The notes beneath the pieces were generated by a model. That model was not told where the DNA came from. It made no database searches and saw nothing but the letters and a program-made list of their open reading frames with translations. The translations under genes and the position numbers were made by a program. From Byssothecium circinans (lineage: Eukaryota > Ascomycota > Dothideomycetes > Pleosporales > Massarinaceae): a DNA stretch of 15,417 bases. The DNA lies in contig ML977002.1 in assembly GCA_010015675.1 (NCBI GenBank), positions 320,331 through 335,747 of the forward strand, in the 5' to 3' direction. Shown in pieces: positions 1 through 8,493 of the stretch; within the stretch, counting starts at the first letter, position 1, and every line of letters begins with the position of its first letter.

Positions 1-94
1 CTTAATAGCTCTATTATTTAAATTGTTATTAAGATAATACTCTTTGATTTTCCTTGCCAAGCAATTTTGGCGCACTCGGTGGTGGAATACGTTA
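1..94 (-). mobile_element. Right-hand terminus of a TIR transposon extending off the left edge
   Basis: The reverse complement of 47-94 matches the starts of the elements at 3347 and 15191: a CACCACCG block, then TGCTTGGCAAGGAA, then similar AT-rich sequence with AATAACAATTTAAATA. It ends in TAACGTA, like the termini at 187, 1703 and 15186. The 47-66 stretch differs at only a few positions from 15231-15250. This copy has one CACCACCGAG unit instead of the 17-bp tandem pair of its relatives. The transposase would lie left of the window. Seen: the inverted match. Inferred: that it is an element end. Confidence 0.6.
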
Positions 95-187
95 TAGATA
101 ATAATAATAATATAGTTAAGTAAGTTAGTATTACTAAGGAAAGTAGCTATCTTAGTAGTTTAGCTATCTTAGTAGTAGAATACGTTA
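95..187 (-). mobile_element. RIP-mutated terminal fragment of the same family as the 1702-3341 element
   Basis: Read on the minus strand this segment matches 1703-1795 closely: TAACGTA, two 17-bp units (here 161-177 and 144-160), TAGCTACTTTCC, then AATACTAACTTACTTAACT and a TTATTATTATCTATA tract. At about 94 the similarity stops and another element terminus begins, so one element seems to have inserted into the end of another. The GC-normal island starts to its right. Confidence 0.6.
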
Positions 188-420
188 ATTAATCTTAGAA
201 TAGAGACTTAGTAATAATAATACTAAATTTGCCTTAGTTAATAAATGTATGTTACACTAATAGATGTGTATCTTAGCTCTCTTTACATAGGCTAGTTAGG
301 GCAAGGTAGTTCAGGTTCAACACGAAGTTTAGGGACTTGTGTAACTGAGTATCCTATGCCTAGACCTGGCTACCACGTAATTACCATGCATATGCATTAC
401 GTACATTATCTCGCATGGCT
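188..420. other. AT-rich transition into the gene island; no gene seen
   Basis: Base composition rises gradually from RIP-like AT-rich sequence to normal near 400. I see no open frame, RNA gene or repeat. A short palindromic stretch (ATGCATATGCAT, 387-398) lies near its end. It is probably distal 5' flank of the gene at 721. Confidence 0.4.
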
Positions 421-503
421 ATTGCACACGTAAGATGCGTCTTACTTTCGAACGGCAAGATGGTCTCGGTCTCGGCCAAGAGGTCGGCCATCGGTGCGGC
501 AGC

Positions 504-528
504 GTCGGGACATTATATGATGTCCGAC
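504..528. promoter_or_regulatory. Candidate operator: imperfect GTCGGACAT palindrome upstream of the DUF1772 gene
   Basis: GTCGGGACAT (504-513) faces ATGTCCGAC (520-528), a 9-bp dyad offset by one base. It lies within a wider GCGTCGG...CCGACGC arrangement and about 190 bp before the ATG at 721. Inverted CGG/CCG triplets are typical of fungal Zn2Cys6 regulator sites, but the spacing here matches no site I can name. The surrounding 400-720 sequence is GC-normal with no convincing gene. Confidence 0.3.
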
Positions 529-720
529 ACACCGACGCAATATTCCCTCTACAATGCGCATCCGACATTCGTATTCGGCAAGCCGATTTGGCAACGCCTT
601 TTGTCGAATGGACAATTATGAGGTCGTGGATTCGTCGCGCATCGCCTTACGACCAGAGCACGTTTGTTGATCCTCACATTCCCAGCAACTAAGCCATCTA
701 CTACCTCGGAGTCTAGCATC

Positions 721-1272
721 ATGGCATCGTTGGCGTGCACGCTCGGTGCTGTAGCCGCCTTTACGTCCACCTTTCTCGCAGGTAAGAGCGTGTTGATGGC
801 ACTGAGGTCGATGACATTCTCACAAACTATAACAGGCGCAATGAATCTGGTGTCTATGTCGACAGTGCCCATGATTTTGGCCACAACCCCCCCGGATGCT
901 TCTCTCCTTCTGCGACAGTGGCATTTCGTCTACAATTCGGGCCACAAACTAGGGCCTAAGCTGTCTGTGACCAGCGGACTCATCTACTTCGCGGCCGCTT
1001 GGGCGTCTCGGGAGCGAGGAAGAACCGTCGCTCTCTATGTGATCTCTGGTGCGCTCACCATGTCCATGATACCGTTCACCTGGCTGTTCATTCTCCGCAT
1101 CAACAGTGCCATTTTCTTGGAGATCGAGAAGGATGGAGCTGGAGGACCAACGAATCTCGCTCAGGCTCAGTATCTGGTCGGCAGGTGGCGATCATTGAAC
1201 ATTGCTCGCACTTTCTTTCCCATTCTGGGCGCGGCTCTGGGCTTGTTGACTGTATGTGGTGTTGTGCGGTAA
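721..1272 (+). CDS. DUF1772 / anthrone oxygenase-like integral membrane protein
   Basis: An intact 183-residue protein, the size usual for this family. Its C-terminal half carries the DUF1772 pattern: PFTW at 118-121, an Asn in LRIN at 127, and W156, N160 and R163 in a LVGRWRSLNIAR stretch, followed by a small-residue hydrophobic helix (165-182). Other hydrophobic segments lie near 5-21, 82-94 and 101-118, giving about four membrane helices. Characterised relatives are small monooxygenases that oxidise anthrones to anthraquinones in polyketide pathways, but many members have no known substrate. The ATG at 721 has A at -3 and G at +4; the frame is open back to 664 without an earlier ATG. No introns are needed. 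It is the only undamaged gene here, with balanced codon use, between two transposon ends. No polyketide synthase is visible, so a biosynthetic role is inference only. Confidence 0.8.
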   Translation: MASLACTLGAVAAFTSTFLAGKSVLMALRSMTFSQTITGAMNLVSMSTVPMILATTPPDASLLLRQWHFVYNSGHKLGPKLSVTSGLIYFAAAWASRERGRTVALYVISGALTMSMIPFTWLFILRINSAIFLEIEKDGAGGPTNLAQAQYLVGRWRSLNIARTFFPILGAALGLLTVCGVVR

Positions 1273-1701
1273 ACAATGCTTGAGTTGGGAACACGGATAG
1301 AAAGTATGGCTCTGCGGGGATGGAGAAGATTTCGTGTTGGACAGCTGAGCACTGAGAGCATTGAGAGAAAAGGATCGATTGTGTGTGGAGCGGTGAGGCT
1401 CAGGAGATCAGACTATATAGGCGAGGAGCCGACGCTACTAGACCAGATGAGGCTGGAGAGAACCGTAGAGAACCGTTCAGTACCGTATCCGACATTTCGC
1501 ATACAACAGCAACGCGCGGGAGCGATTTCAGGCTTTTCAGAGGGTTTAGATTGAGTATCTAGTGCTGAAACTACTCATAACTATGTATCTCGTCCGGCAC
1601 CTTTTATTTCGTCTCATGCGGGGGGCTCGCAAGCTATCTATCACCATCCCTAAGGATGCGCCTTGGTATAACTTATACCAGGTAAAAACTAGTATAAAAA
1701 G
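1273..1701. other. 3' flank of the DUF1772 gene, grading into transposon sequence
   Basis: GC-normal to about 1660. A frame open to 1554 has no family features, and I regard it as chance. A perfect 8-bp dyad around one base, TGGTATAA-C-TTATACCA, lies at 1664-1680, near the edge of normal sequence. It could be a terminator-like hairpin or the edge of an insertion. AT-rich sequence begins right after it. Confidence 0.4.
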
Positions 1702-3341
1702 TTAACGTAAAGCACTATCAAGATAGCTACACTATTAAAACAGCTACTTTCCCTTAGCAATACTAACTTACTTAACTTTATCCTTATTATTATCTATATT
1801 ACTATCTAAAAATATATACTAAGTACTAGCCTCTAACTTAGAAAAACCCTCTTTATCTACTTAATATATTCTTTTATTATACCTAGCCTTACTATAGTTA
1901 CTACAGTAGTAAATACCTAGTTATTATACTTTATATTTACTTTTTACCTTTACCCTCTTATAGTTCTAAACTATTTCTAATAGTTTAGAACTAACCTAGT
2001 TTATTGTAAGACTAAACTCTATAGTACTACCTTTCTAAAGATACTTATACTTATATATTTTATACTTAGTTACTACTATAAGTTACTATTTAAGCTCTTT
2101 AATATATACCTTTATTAACGCGCTACTATATAGTATTAACTTAGTACTTTTAATAAGCTATAAAAGCCTACCTTAAGCTATCTATAGTAACTAAGTAATA
2201 GAATTATATACTAGCGTTAACTATAAGCTAAATTTATAATAACGCTAACTAACACTAGCTTTAGTATAGCTTAGGGTTAGATCTAAATAATTATAGAGGC
2301 ATAAAAGATCTAACTAATAAACTAGAAAGAAGGGTTAATTAATAGGTCTTTTATAAAAGGATAATTAAAACTATAGAACTATCTAGGGACTAAAAAGGCT
2401 TATATACTATCTAGAGTTAAAGGTAATCTAGTATTAAGTAGATAAGGCTAAAAATTTAAAGGTATCTAAACTCTATCCTAAAAGATATTAGGCTAATAGT
2501 TTCAGAGATACGCTATTAAGAAGAAGCGGAGTAGCTTTAGATATAAATTAAGGAAGAGCATATAGTAAGAACTATTATAAAATTTATATATATTACTTAG
2601 TATTCTTAATAGCTATAGTATCTCTAGTAGTAGGGGTCTTAGTAAAGTATATATATATATATATTAAGGTAATTAAGTACTATCTATATATTTAAAAAGA
2701 CTAGCTCTAAAGCTTTAAAAGCCTTTTAATAGCTCTAAACTATTAATATAGTTATCTAAAACCTAGTTTTATTAAAGTTATATATATTATTATCTTATAT
2801 ACTATACTTTACTTTAGTATCCTCTATAAGCTTAAACTATATAGTAACTAGATTAGGATCTTCTTATAGGATTCTTTAATAGTCTTTTATATAGTTCTAA
2901 ATAGTTTATAAACTATTCTACTTAGTTAAGGCCTACTAGCTTAACACCCTACTGATATAGTAGTTTATTAGCTATATCTGCTACCTTATATAACTTAGGC
3001 ATAAATCGTTGTAAATTAAGGTTAAGGATATATTTAATAAGCATATGCTCTTTAGTTAAAGATAGTTTTAAATAGTTTAGTACTATTTTTAGCTAAAAGG
3101 TAATTCTACGTATGTATTAAGAGAGGGTCTAATAGCAAACATTATAAGCCTTAGTAGCGTATTAGAGGCTACTAAATAAGCCTATATAGTAAGCTTAAAA
3201 GGTAAGCTTAGTTCTACCTTCTTACTAAGCAAGTATTACGTTTATTAGTTAAGGTATTTTATAATAAGTATAGTGTTAGTATTACTAAGGAAAACTAGCG
3301 CGCTTAATAGTATAGCGCGCTTAATAGTGCTTTATATTATC
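1702..3341. mobile_element. RIP-degraded TIR DNA transposon, about 1.64 kb
   Basis: The left end (1703-1770) and the reverse complement of the right end (3275-3340) match over about 65 bp: AAAGCACTAT, two 17-bp units ending in AGC, then TTTCCTTAGTAATACTAAC. The likely target duplication is TA. Length and TA target would fit a Tc1/mariner (Fot/pogo-type) element, but no transposase could be read: every frame is full of TAG and TAA, and CA and TG dinucleotides are almost absent. The interior otherwise holds AT-rich sequence, a (TA)n run near 2648-2664 and an inverted repeat at 1962-1992. Confidence 0.65.
1962..1992. repeat. Perfect 14-bp inverted repeat with 3-nt loop
   Basis: AGTTCTAAACTATT (1962-1975) and its exact reverse complement (1979-1992) flank TCT. 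It lies inside the degraded TIR element; a related AGTTCTAAATAGTT stretch occurs near 2902. It is probably a chance product of very low-complexity sequence or a leftover of element structure. Confidence 0.5.
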
Positions 3342-3393
3342 TAAAATATATAATATAAAGTACTACTAAGCGCCCTACCCTACTAAGCGCGCT
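3297..3393. repeat. Tail-to-tail transposon ends forming a large imperfect palindrome
   Basis: The right end of the 1702-3341 element meets the left end of the next one. TTTATATTAT (3331-3340) is the exact reverse complement of 3350-3359. The similarity continues outward through two 17-bp units on each side (3297-3310 and 3314-3327; 3360-3376 and 3377-3393), all built on a CTAAGCGC-type core. The centre is about nine AT bases. Confidence 0.7.
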
Positions 3394-3450
3394 AAAAATG
3401 CTTAGCAAGGAACATTAAATATTTAACCTTCAATAACAATTTAAATATAA
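3347..3450 (+). mobile_element. Left terminus of a second TIR element, interior not identified
   Basis: It starts ATAATATAAAG, carries two 17-bp units and then AAATGCTTAGCAAGGAACAT (3396-3415). That 20-mer matches 15231-15250 with a single G-to-A change in a TG context, as RIP would produce. Related AT-rich sequence (CAATAACAATTTAAATA) follows. No matching right end was found downstream, so the element is interrupted or truncated, possibly by the Helitron block. Confidence 0.55.
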
Positions 3451-3753
3451 CAGCTAAGATCCTTCCAATTTTCGTAAACGGGAATTAGAATTTACGGAGC
3501 GATTTATTACTTGGGGTAGAGAAGAAGAGTAGTTACGTAATAAAGCTTTTTCATTCAGATAGTTGAGCTACCTATCCTAGCTAGTATGCTAGAAACCTTC
3601 CGTATTCTAGTCCATTATAACTCCTCAAATTGAGTAGTATAGAAAGCTATACTTTACAGATAATATCTATTTAACGCTAGTAGTCATGCCTTATACCGCC
3701 TAATACCCTTAAGCTTGACATGTAGGAGATAGGTAGCATAGTGAGATACAGCA
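3451..3753. other. Gap between transposon terminus and H3-like pseudogene; no gene seen
   Basis: AT-rich but with some CA and TG left. It contains a small dyad (CGTAAA 3473-3478 and TTTACG 3491-3496) and the first single CTAATAC heptamer (about 3700). One end of the Helitron-bearing block may lie here, but no terminal hairpin followed by CTRR could be recognised. Confidence 0.35.
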
Positions 3754-3878
3754 TTAGGCAGGCAAGTCCTGCAGAATCTTGCTATATAGAGCAAGAATCT
3801 TGCTAACACTAATGATATGCTTAACGTCCTTAGCTTGAATAGTGACGCACTTCCTATGGATAGCACTAAGGTTTATAG

Positions 3879-3928
3879 CTAGGCACTATTATTAGTAGAG
3901 GCTAATACTATATAAATTAGACTAATAC
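3879..3928 (-). other. Intron 3 of the H3-like gene (50 nt)
   Basis: It begins GTATTAG, contains a second GTATTAG 20 nt later, has a TACTAATAA branch-like site and ends CCTAG. Removal restores D-I-L-Q-A-I-N-L-S-A-I-H, the same length as H3 G-L-F-E-D-T-N-L-C-A-I-H. Left in, it would insert extra residues and shift the frame within the most conserved part of the fold. Confidence 0.8.
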
Positions 3929-4126
3929 CTTGCAAGATATCTACTAGGAAGGCCTTAGTAGTAGCCTGTAAGGCGTCTAAAGCTCTAGACTAGAAATAGG
4001 ATATAGGGTTACTATTTCCCTCTTAATTATTCTATAGCACCTCGCGAACTAATCTCCTAAATGGCGCTACTAGAATTAAGTCACCTAGAGTCTTCTAGTA
4101 GAAATGGATCTTTGCTAGAGTAAAGG

Positions 4127-4174
4127 CTAATACTAGTATTAGTCTAGCTATAGTAATATAGGTTAAAAACTTAC
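4127..4174 (-). other. Intron 2 of the H3-like gene (48 nt)
   Basis: It has a canonical GTAAGT donor, a GACTAATAC branch-like site and a TAG acceptor. Removal gives P-S-T-F-T-L-A-K-I, nine residues matching H3 P-G-T-V-A-L-R-E-I in length. The last 16 nt are the perfect palindrome CTAATACTAGTATTAG, so the heptamer pair is present in inverted form. Confidence 0.75.
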
Positions 4175-4372
4175 TACTAGGCTTGCGACGCCTAATATAA
4201 GGGCCTCCCTTACTAGGGCCTTTATAGATAGGAGCACGCTCCTTCTACATAGCGTAGCTTATTAGCTTCTATATTAGCGGTGGTAACCCTCCCTTCTTCT
4301 TACGACCCTTATATAGGTTCGTACTAGTATTAGTAGGAAGCTTCTTCTAGCCTTTCTTGTGAGGACCTAAAG

Positions 4373-4421
4373 CTAGACATAGTTAACATGTAGCTAATAC
4401 TAAGACTAATATCTAGCCTAC
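4373..4421 (-). other. Intron 1 of the H3-like gene (49 nt)
   Basis: On the minus strand it begins GTAGGC and ends GTCTAG, with a TGTTAAC branch-like site about 15 nt before the end. Its middle holds the paired motif as ATATTAG...GTATTAG (+ strand 4394-4412). Removal joins a basic N-terminal frame to a Lys-rich frame. Support is by frame only, as H3 tails do not align well. Confidence 0.6.
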
Positions 4422-4500
4422 CTTGGGCGCTATTACCCTTGCTAGCTCTACCATAAGGAGCCTTTGCAGGCAGCTTGCCTTGATTCTTCTTAGTGGCCAT

Positions 4501-5316
4501 GATGGTATGTTGTAAGGTGTATAAAAGAAAATAAGGTAGACGTAAACTAACTACTTTTTAGTTAGAAAATAGACGGAAAACTAATAACGTTAATAGTAAA
4601 AGTGAAAGTAAGAAATAAGAATAGTAAAAGTAAGAAATAGGAATAGTAATAGTACGCAAGGAAGTTAAAATTAGTAGGTAATAGAAGGGGAAATTATAGG
4701 GGAGTATACATATAGAAAGGCTAATACTAAGCCTAATACTTTAGTTATAGCTATACTATAGCTATAAAGCTTTGCAACTATAAAGACAGCAAAATTGCAA
4801 AGATTAAGAGTTGTTAAAGTGCGGGGTAGTAGGTAAGCGTGAGAAGTAAGAAGGCAATGTAAAGGTAGCTAGTAAGGTTAAGTAGTAAAGGTAAGTAGTA
4901 AAGGTAAGGGTGCAAAGAGAAGTAAAATAAGAGAGAAAACATTACGTTAGTAAGAAAACTACGTATAAAGATAGGAAATGGCTTCTAAAGAGAGACTAAT
5001 ACCTAACCTAATACTATAATTCTAGTATATACTTATACAGCTAACTAAGCTACATACGCTTATGCTAGAATCATGTCATAAAGTGTTGGGCGCATTTAAC
5101 GTACATGATAGGCTGGTAATAATTTCCCGTGATTGCTGCCTAGCCCTACTTTTAATTTCATGTAACTATAAATAAACTTATTACTAAAAATTTACTACTT
5201 AATACTACTTCCTATATACTCCTTATATAACGTCTACGTACTACACGCAACTTTGCCCCACTACTAAATAACGCCTAATACCTACCTAATACATCCTGCT
5301 AAGCCCTCTCGCTGCA
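4501..5316. promoter_or_regulatory. Divergent intergenic region between the H3-like and the unknown gene
   Basis: About 816 bp separate two divergent start codons. It contains three paired heptamer motifs (4721-4739, 4996-5014, 5275-5292) and GTAAG/AGTAA-rich simple sequence near 4600-4680 and 4860-4930. A less mutated stretch with TATAAATA-type sequence lies around 5166-5175, about 145 bp before the plus-strand ATG. It is probably a shared promoter region with 5' leaders; no convincing coding frame was seen. Confidence 0.4.
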
Positions 5317-5451
5317 ATGGTAGACTAGAAGAAGGTAAAGGCTACTAATACATACTTATTAAATGCAAGCACTATTAAAAATAATAAATTTTGCGCAAGT
5401 AAGTAGGGCGAAGACTTCATGATTTAAAAGGGAAAAAACGCTGATAATAAG

Positions 5452-5500
5452 GTATAACAACCCCCCTATACCTAAATAATTATATACTAACTTAGTAAAG
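5452..5500 (+). other. Intron in the unknown gene (49 nt)
   Basis: It starts GTATAA, has a TACTAAC branch site and ends AAAG. An alternative acceptor at 5495 would break the frame; using 5500 joins D-N-K to A-C-S-T-F in the frame that continues to 5637. No paired heptamer is present, so not every intron here carries it. Confidence 0.5.
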
Positions 5501-5637
5501 GCGTGCTCTACTTTCTAGATAAAGAAGTTCTTGCCACGTATTCAGCACCTGCTTAATAGCGCTATAGATAAAAATGAGCGTAAGCAACTTAAGGACATGC
5601 TTCAAATTCAGAGTCATAATGTAGCGCTTAAGGCTAG

Positions 5638-5686
5638 GTATAAGAAGAGTATTAGTCTAGTATTAGGTATAACTAATAATACATAG
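5638..5686 (+). other. Intron in the unknown gene (49 nt) carrying the paired motif
   Basis: It starts GTATAAG, has AACTAATAA as branch-like site and ends ACATAG. GTATTAG occurs twice in the middle (5649-5655 and 5660-5666). The 49 nt are not a multiple of three; removal is what links the LQIQSHNVALKA frame to the frame that continues to about 6016. Confidence 0.65.
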
Positions 5687-6267
5687 GGAGAGTTAGAATC
5701 TGCTCTAGATATAGCTAGCTATAGCACGCACTAGAAAGCTAGAATCTGACTATAAAACTGTGAGATTAGTCTTTAAGCCTTAAGAAAAGGTCTGGGCACT
5801 AGAAGATGAGTTTATACTACCTTAGTATATTGTTAATGCTGCCTTATCTACTATTAATAAGAGTGTAGAGAGTAGTAAGTTAAGTAAAAAGGGTAAATCT
5901 AACGCAGGTAAAGTGGATAAAAAGATGATGGACATTAAGGAGAAAAAAGAAAAATTTGATATAACAGTGCCTAACCTAAGCAATAAAGAGAGGGAAGAAT
6001 GGATAGAGCTTAGCTACTAGCTATAGGTGAAGAGATACTAGAATAGAGAGCTTAACATTATAGTAGAAAAGTTAAGGATTCTCTATTATTAAGGGCTAAA
6101 GGGATTTATTCTACGTATGCTATAAGGCATGTTTATTATAAGTGTAACGCAACTAACCTAATACTATAGCTAATACTAAGTAGCGCTATATCTAGTAGCT
6201 TAACCTAACACTTAATAACTAAGTCACTCTTCTAGTGGCTAGAAAGAAGCTAGTGCGTTTAGGATAG

Positions 6268-6316
6268 ATAAGTGGGGTATTAGACCTAGTATTAGTCTAG
6301 AACTAACTATTAATAG
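6268..6316 (+). other. Probable intron in the unknown gene, donor altered
   Basis: The acceptor side is typical: AACTAAC branch site and AATAG end. GTATTAG is paired at 6277-6283 and 6289-6295. At the position giving 49 nt the donor reads ATAAGT, which would be a G-to-A change of GTAAGT; GTGGGG at 6272 or GTATTA at 6277 are alternatives. I could not confirm it by frame. Confidence 0.4.
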
Positions 6317-6379
6317 GCCAGTGCTACTTAAAAGGTGTTTAAGAAGACTAAATTAAAGCTGCCTATGTGATAGGGTTAA

Positions 6380-6427
6380 GTAAGTGTGGTATTAGCTAGG
6401 GTATTAGGCATAAGCTAACTATAATAG
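6380..6427 (+). other. Intron in the unknown gene (48 nt) carrying the paired motif
   Basis: A canonical GTAAGT donor, GCTAAC branch site 13 nt before the end and a TAATAG acceptor. GTATTAG is paired at 6389-6395 and 6401-6407, exactly 12 bp apart. All splice signals are intact despite surrounding damage. Confidence 0.65.
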
Positions 6428-8469
6428 ATTATTACTATAAGGTTAGTACTATAGAAGTTAGAAGTGCCTTATAGATACCTAATTAGCGTTAACACTAAGT
6501 CAAAGATGCCTGTTCCACCATTCCCTATGCTATTCCCCTAATAATAACGCGTGCTACTCTCTCTAATCTACTAAGCATAGCGTGATGGGGATTATACAGA
6601 CTCTACTATCTAACTCTTTCATGATAGTAAAGCATGCAAGCTTCCTAGTGCGTATAATCTACGCACTATTAAAGACTATAGCGCACATTTCCCTAAGGTA
6701 TAGGGTAAGAATGTAGGATATGCTGTAGATCTACTTAAATATATTATTATAGAACTTCCTATAGAGAATACTTCCTAAGGCGAACCAATAGAAGGTGTGC
6801 AAATAGAAGAAGATGCAATAGAAGGTATTAAGCTAGAGGTTCCCTATCAAGGCTACAATAATAGTGTAAAGATGCCTAATATTACAAAATTTATAGAGCT
6901 TAAGAGGCTAGGTGATGAGGGTGACGTTAATCTAAGTCTATATTTAGTAGATGGTATAGATATAGAGACTATATGCTCTAGGGATTAGGATATAGTTATA
7001 GAGTATTAGGCTGTAGTATTAGGCGCTCTATCTATCTAGATAGATTAGGGAAACTTTTATAGGAATACTTGTATTATAGGAAACTACCCTTATAAAACCT
7101 CTTAATAATAGTAGTATTAGTCTAGGTATTAGACCTAGAAAATAGTCTGCTACACTATGACATAATGACGCGCCCTATACCTTATATCCTACTCTTACAT
7201 CTCTAACACCTTACTTCTCTTTTACTTTAACTACTAATAGGAAAATACATCCTTAAACATTAAACTATCAACAGTCTTAACCCTTAAAAGCGCAACGTAT
7301 ATTAAGCTAGGGTAGTAATCTCGCTCCCTACTAACCGTGATCACAGCCTTATCCACACTTAAATCCTAGGATTTATAAACTGTAATAGCCTAGGCAAGTA
7401 TAATAGGGAATTAAATACGCACATGCATACTCTAATTAACAGTAAATTCCTAAATAAGAGGAAACACTAGAATAACCTTTGTACTATCTAGAAGGCTATA
7501 AAGACACAGCCTATCATACTTATCTATAGCAACTAATACTGCCTTTAGTGTAGCCTTACGATAATCCTAGGTATTAGGCTGCTAAAGGATATTATTAATA
7601 ACCCCTATAGCCTTATTAACTAAACCACGCTCTATCTAGATATTATTAAGTAGCATAACTCAGGCACTAATAAATACAGGGAGCTAGTTATGGAGATTCC
7701 CCGCATCCTTAGTAGACACCTTCTCTTAATCTTAATTATCATGTGTGGCCTATAAAATAAGGATAGGCTAGCTAGAGTCCTAGAGGTAGTTATGATTAAT
7801 AGTAGCTACCTCTATCCTTTTTGCGCATATACGTAAGGCAGAATTAAAGGAGTTCCGTTCTACCTCACTAAGCTCAACGCTGCAGTGTTTCATAAGGAGA
7901 AGCTAGTTATAGATATTAGGCTTCTCCTCACGGATACGTGCAAGAGTATTATAGAAGGAAGCCTGTTCAGAACCCTACTAGCGCATAACTACATCTAGAA
8001 CAATAGTTCTAGTAAATAGTTTATATAGCGCCGCACTAGCTGTATCTAAAGAGCTGTGGCTCTTTATAGTATTAAATATAGGCCTTCTTATAATAGGGGG
8101 TAACTAGTAAAAATTACTAGCTAGGATAATGTTTAAACTGCTAAAAGGATAGCTAGCCTGTGCTAGAAAGATCTTATGGCACCTCATATCTAACTACGCT
8201 AGTGTTGTTAGCCCTACTATAGACTTCTCATCTATAATAAGGTAATAAACATTAGTAAATAGCGCTTAAGTCTAAGCTAACGCTACTAGAGTAAGAGGTG
8301 GAAGCATACCACCAGGAGGTCAAATTAGTATGTGGAAGGTAGAGTAGATAGTCTTTCCTAAAATAAGAAAAGTAGCTACTCTAGTTAGTGCGCACCATAT
8401 AATAGGTAATTTCTTCCCTAAAGCCCTCACAATACTATCTATAGTAGAGGTTATAACCTTAATAGCGTA

Positions 8470-8493
8470 CGTCTTTCTAGTACTACCCTAGCC
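8470..8493 (-). other. Helicase Walker A (P-loop) codons
   Basis: The minus strand reads G-stop-G-S-T-R-K-T after a LLLNLD lead-in, matching the G-x-G-G-T-G-K-T/S loop of Pif1-type Helitron helicases. TAG fits a mutated Gln, and the S and R fit G-to-A changes of Gly codons. The Walker B Asp-Glu codons are at 8227-8232 in the same frame. Confidence 0.8.

Larger units (their letters stand above)
3754..4500 (-). pseudogene. RIP-mutated histone H3-like (possibly CENP-A-like) gene with three introns
   Basis: The ATG is at 4498-4500. Removing introns 4373-4421, 4127-4174 and 3879-3928 gives 199 codons. The basic N-terminus (MATKKNQGKLPAKAP) resembles an H3 tail but totals about 85 residues, longer than canonical H3. 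The fold follows: LAKIHFY, a stop where H3 has the Gln of its invariant YQK, then APFRRLVREV (H3: LPFQRLVREI). Next come RALDALQATTKAFLV (H3: VMALQEAAEAYLV) and INLSAIHRKCVTIQAKDV (H3: TNLCAIHAKRVTIMPKDI). The loop before the second helix is about five residues longer than in H3, as in centromeric variants. Seven in-frame stops, six TAG and one TAA, all fit C-to-T change of Gln codons. H3 proteins form nucleosomes in the nucleus; this copy cannot be expressed intact. The final TAA at 3754 could itself be a mutated CAA. Confidence 0.8.
5317..6988 (+). pseudogene. Unrecognised multi-exon gene, broken by RIP
   Basis: I do not recognise the product. From the ATG at 5317, removing introns 5452-5500 and 5638-5686 joins three frames. 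These read through MVDQKK-like, KKFLPRIQHLLN, ERKQLKDMLQIQSHN and ESDYKTVRLVFK to IKEKKEKFDITVPNL and KEREEWIELSY near 6016, with Gln assumed at TAG and TAA stops. Another intron (6380-6427) and a likely one (about 6268-6316) follow. The C-terminal part, including an open run at 6797-6986 (MPNITKFIELKRLGDEGDVN), is acidic. The middle is Lys-rich and helix-forming. The full product would be roughly 450-500 residues, with no membrane segments or catalytic motif seen. It is divergent from the H3-like gene and next to the Helitron, which suggests cargo or an accessory gene. The stop is uncertain because TAG at 6986-6988 may be a mutated codon. Confidence 0.55.

Noticed and set aside
549..884. 111-codon minus-strand open frame overlapping the DUF1772 gene
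   Set aside because: Opposite-strand shadow of the gene and its promoter; no family features.
999..1283. Open frames overlapping 999-1361 in other frames and strand
   Set aside because: They are shadows of the DUF1772 coding sequence with implausible composition.
3684..3866. 60-codon minus-strand open frame
   Set aside because: It overlaps the last exon of the H3-like gene in another frame; the H3 match is in a different frame.
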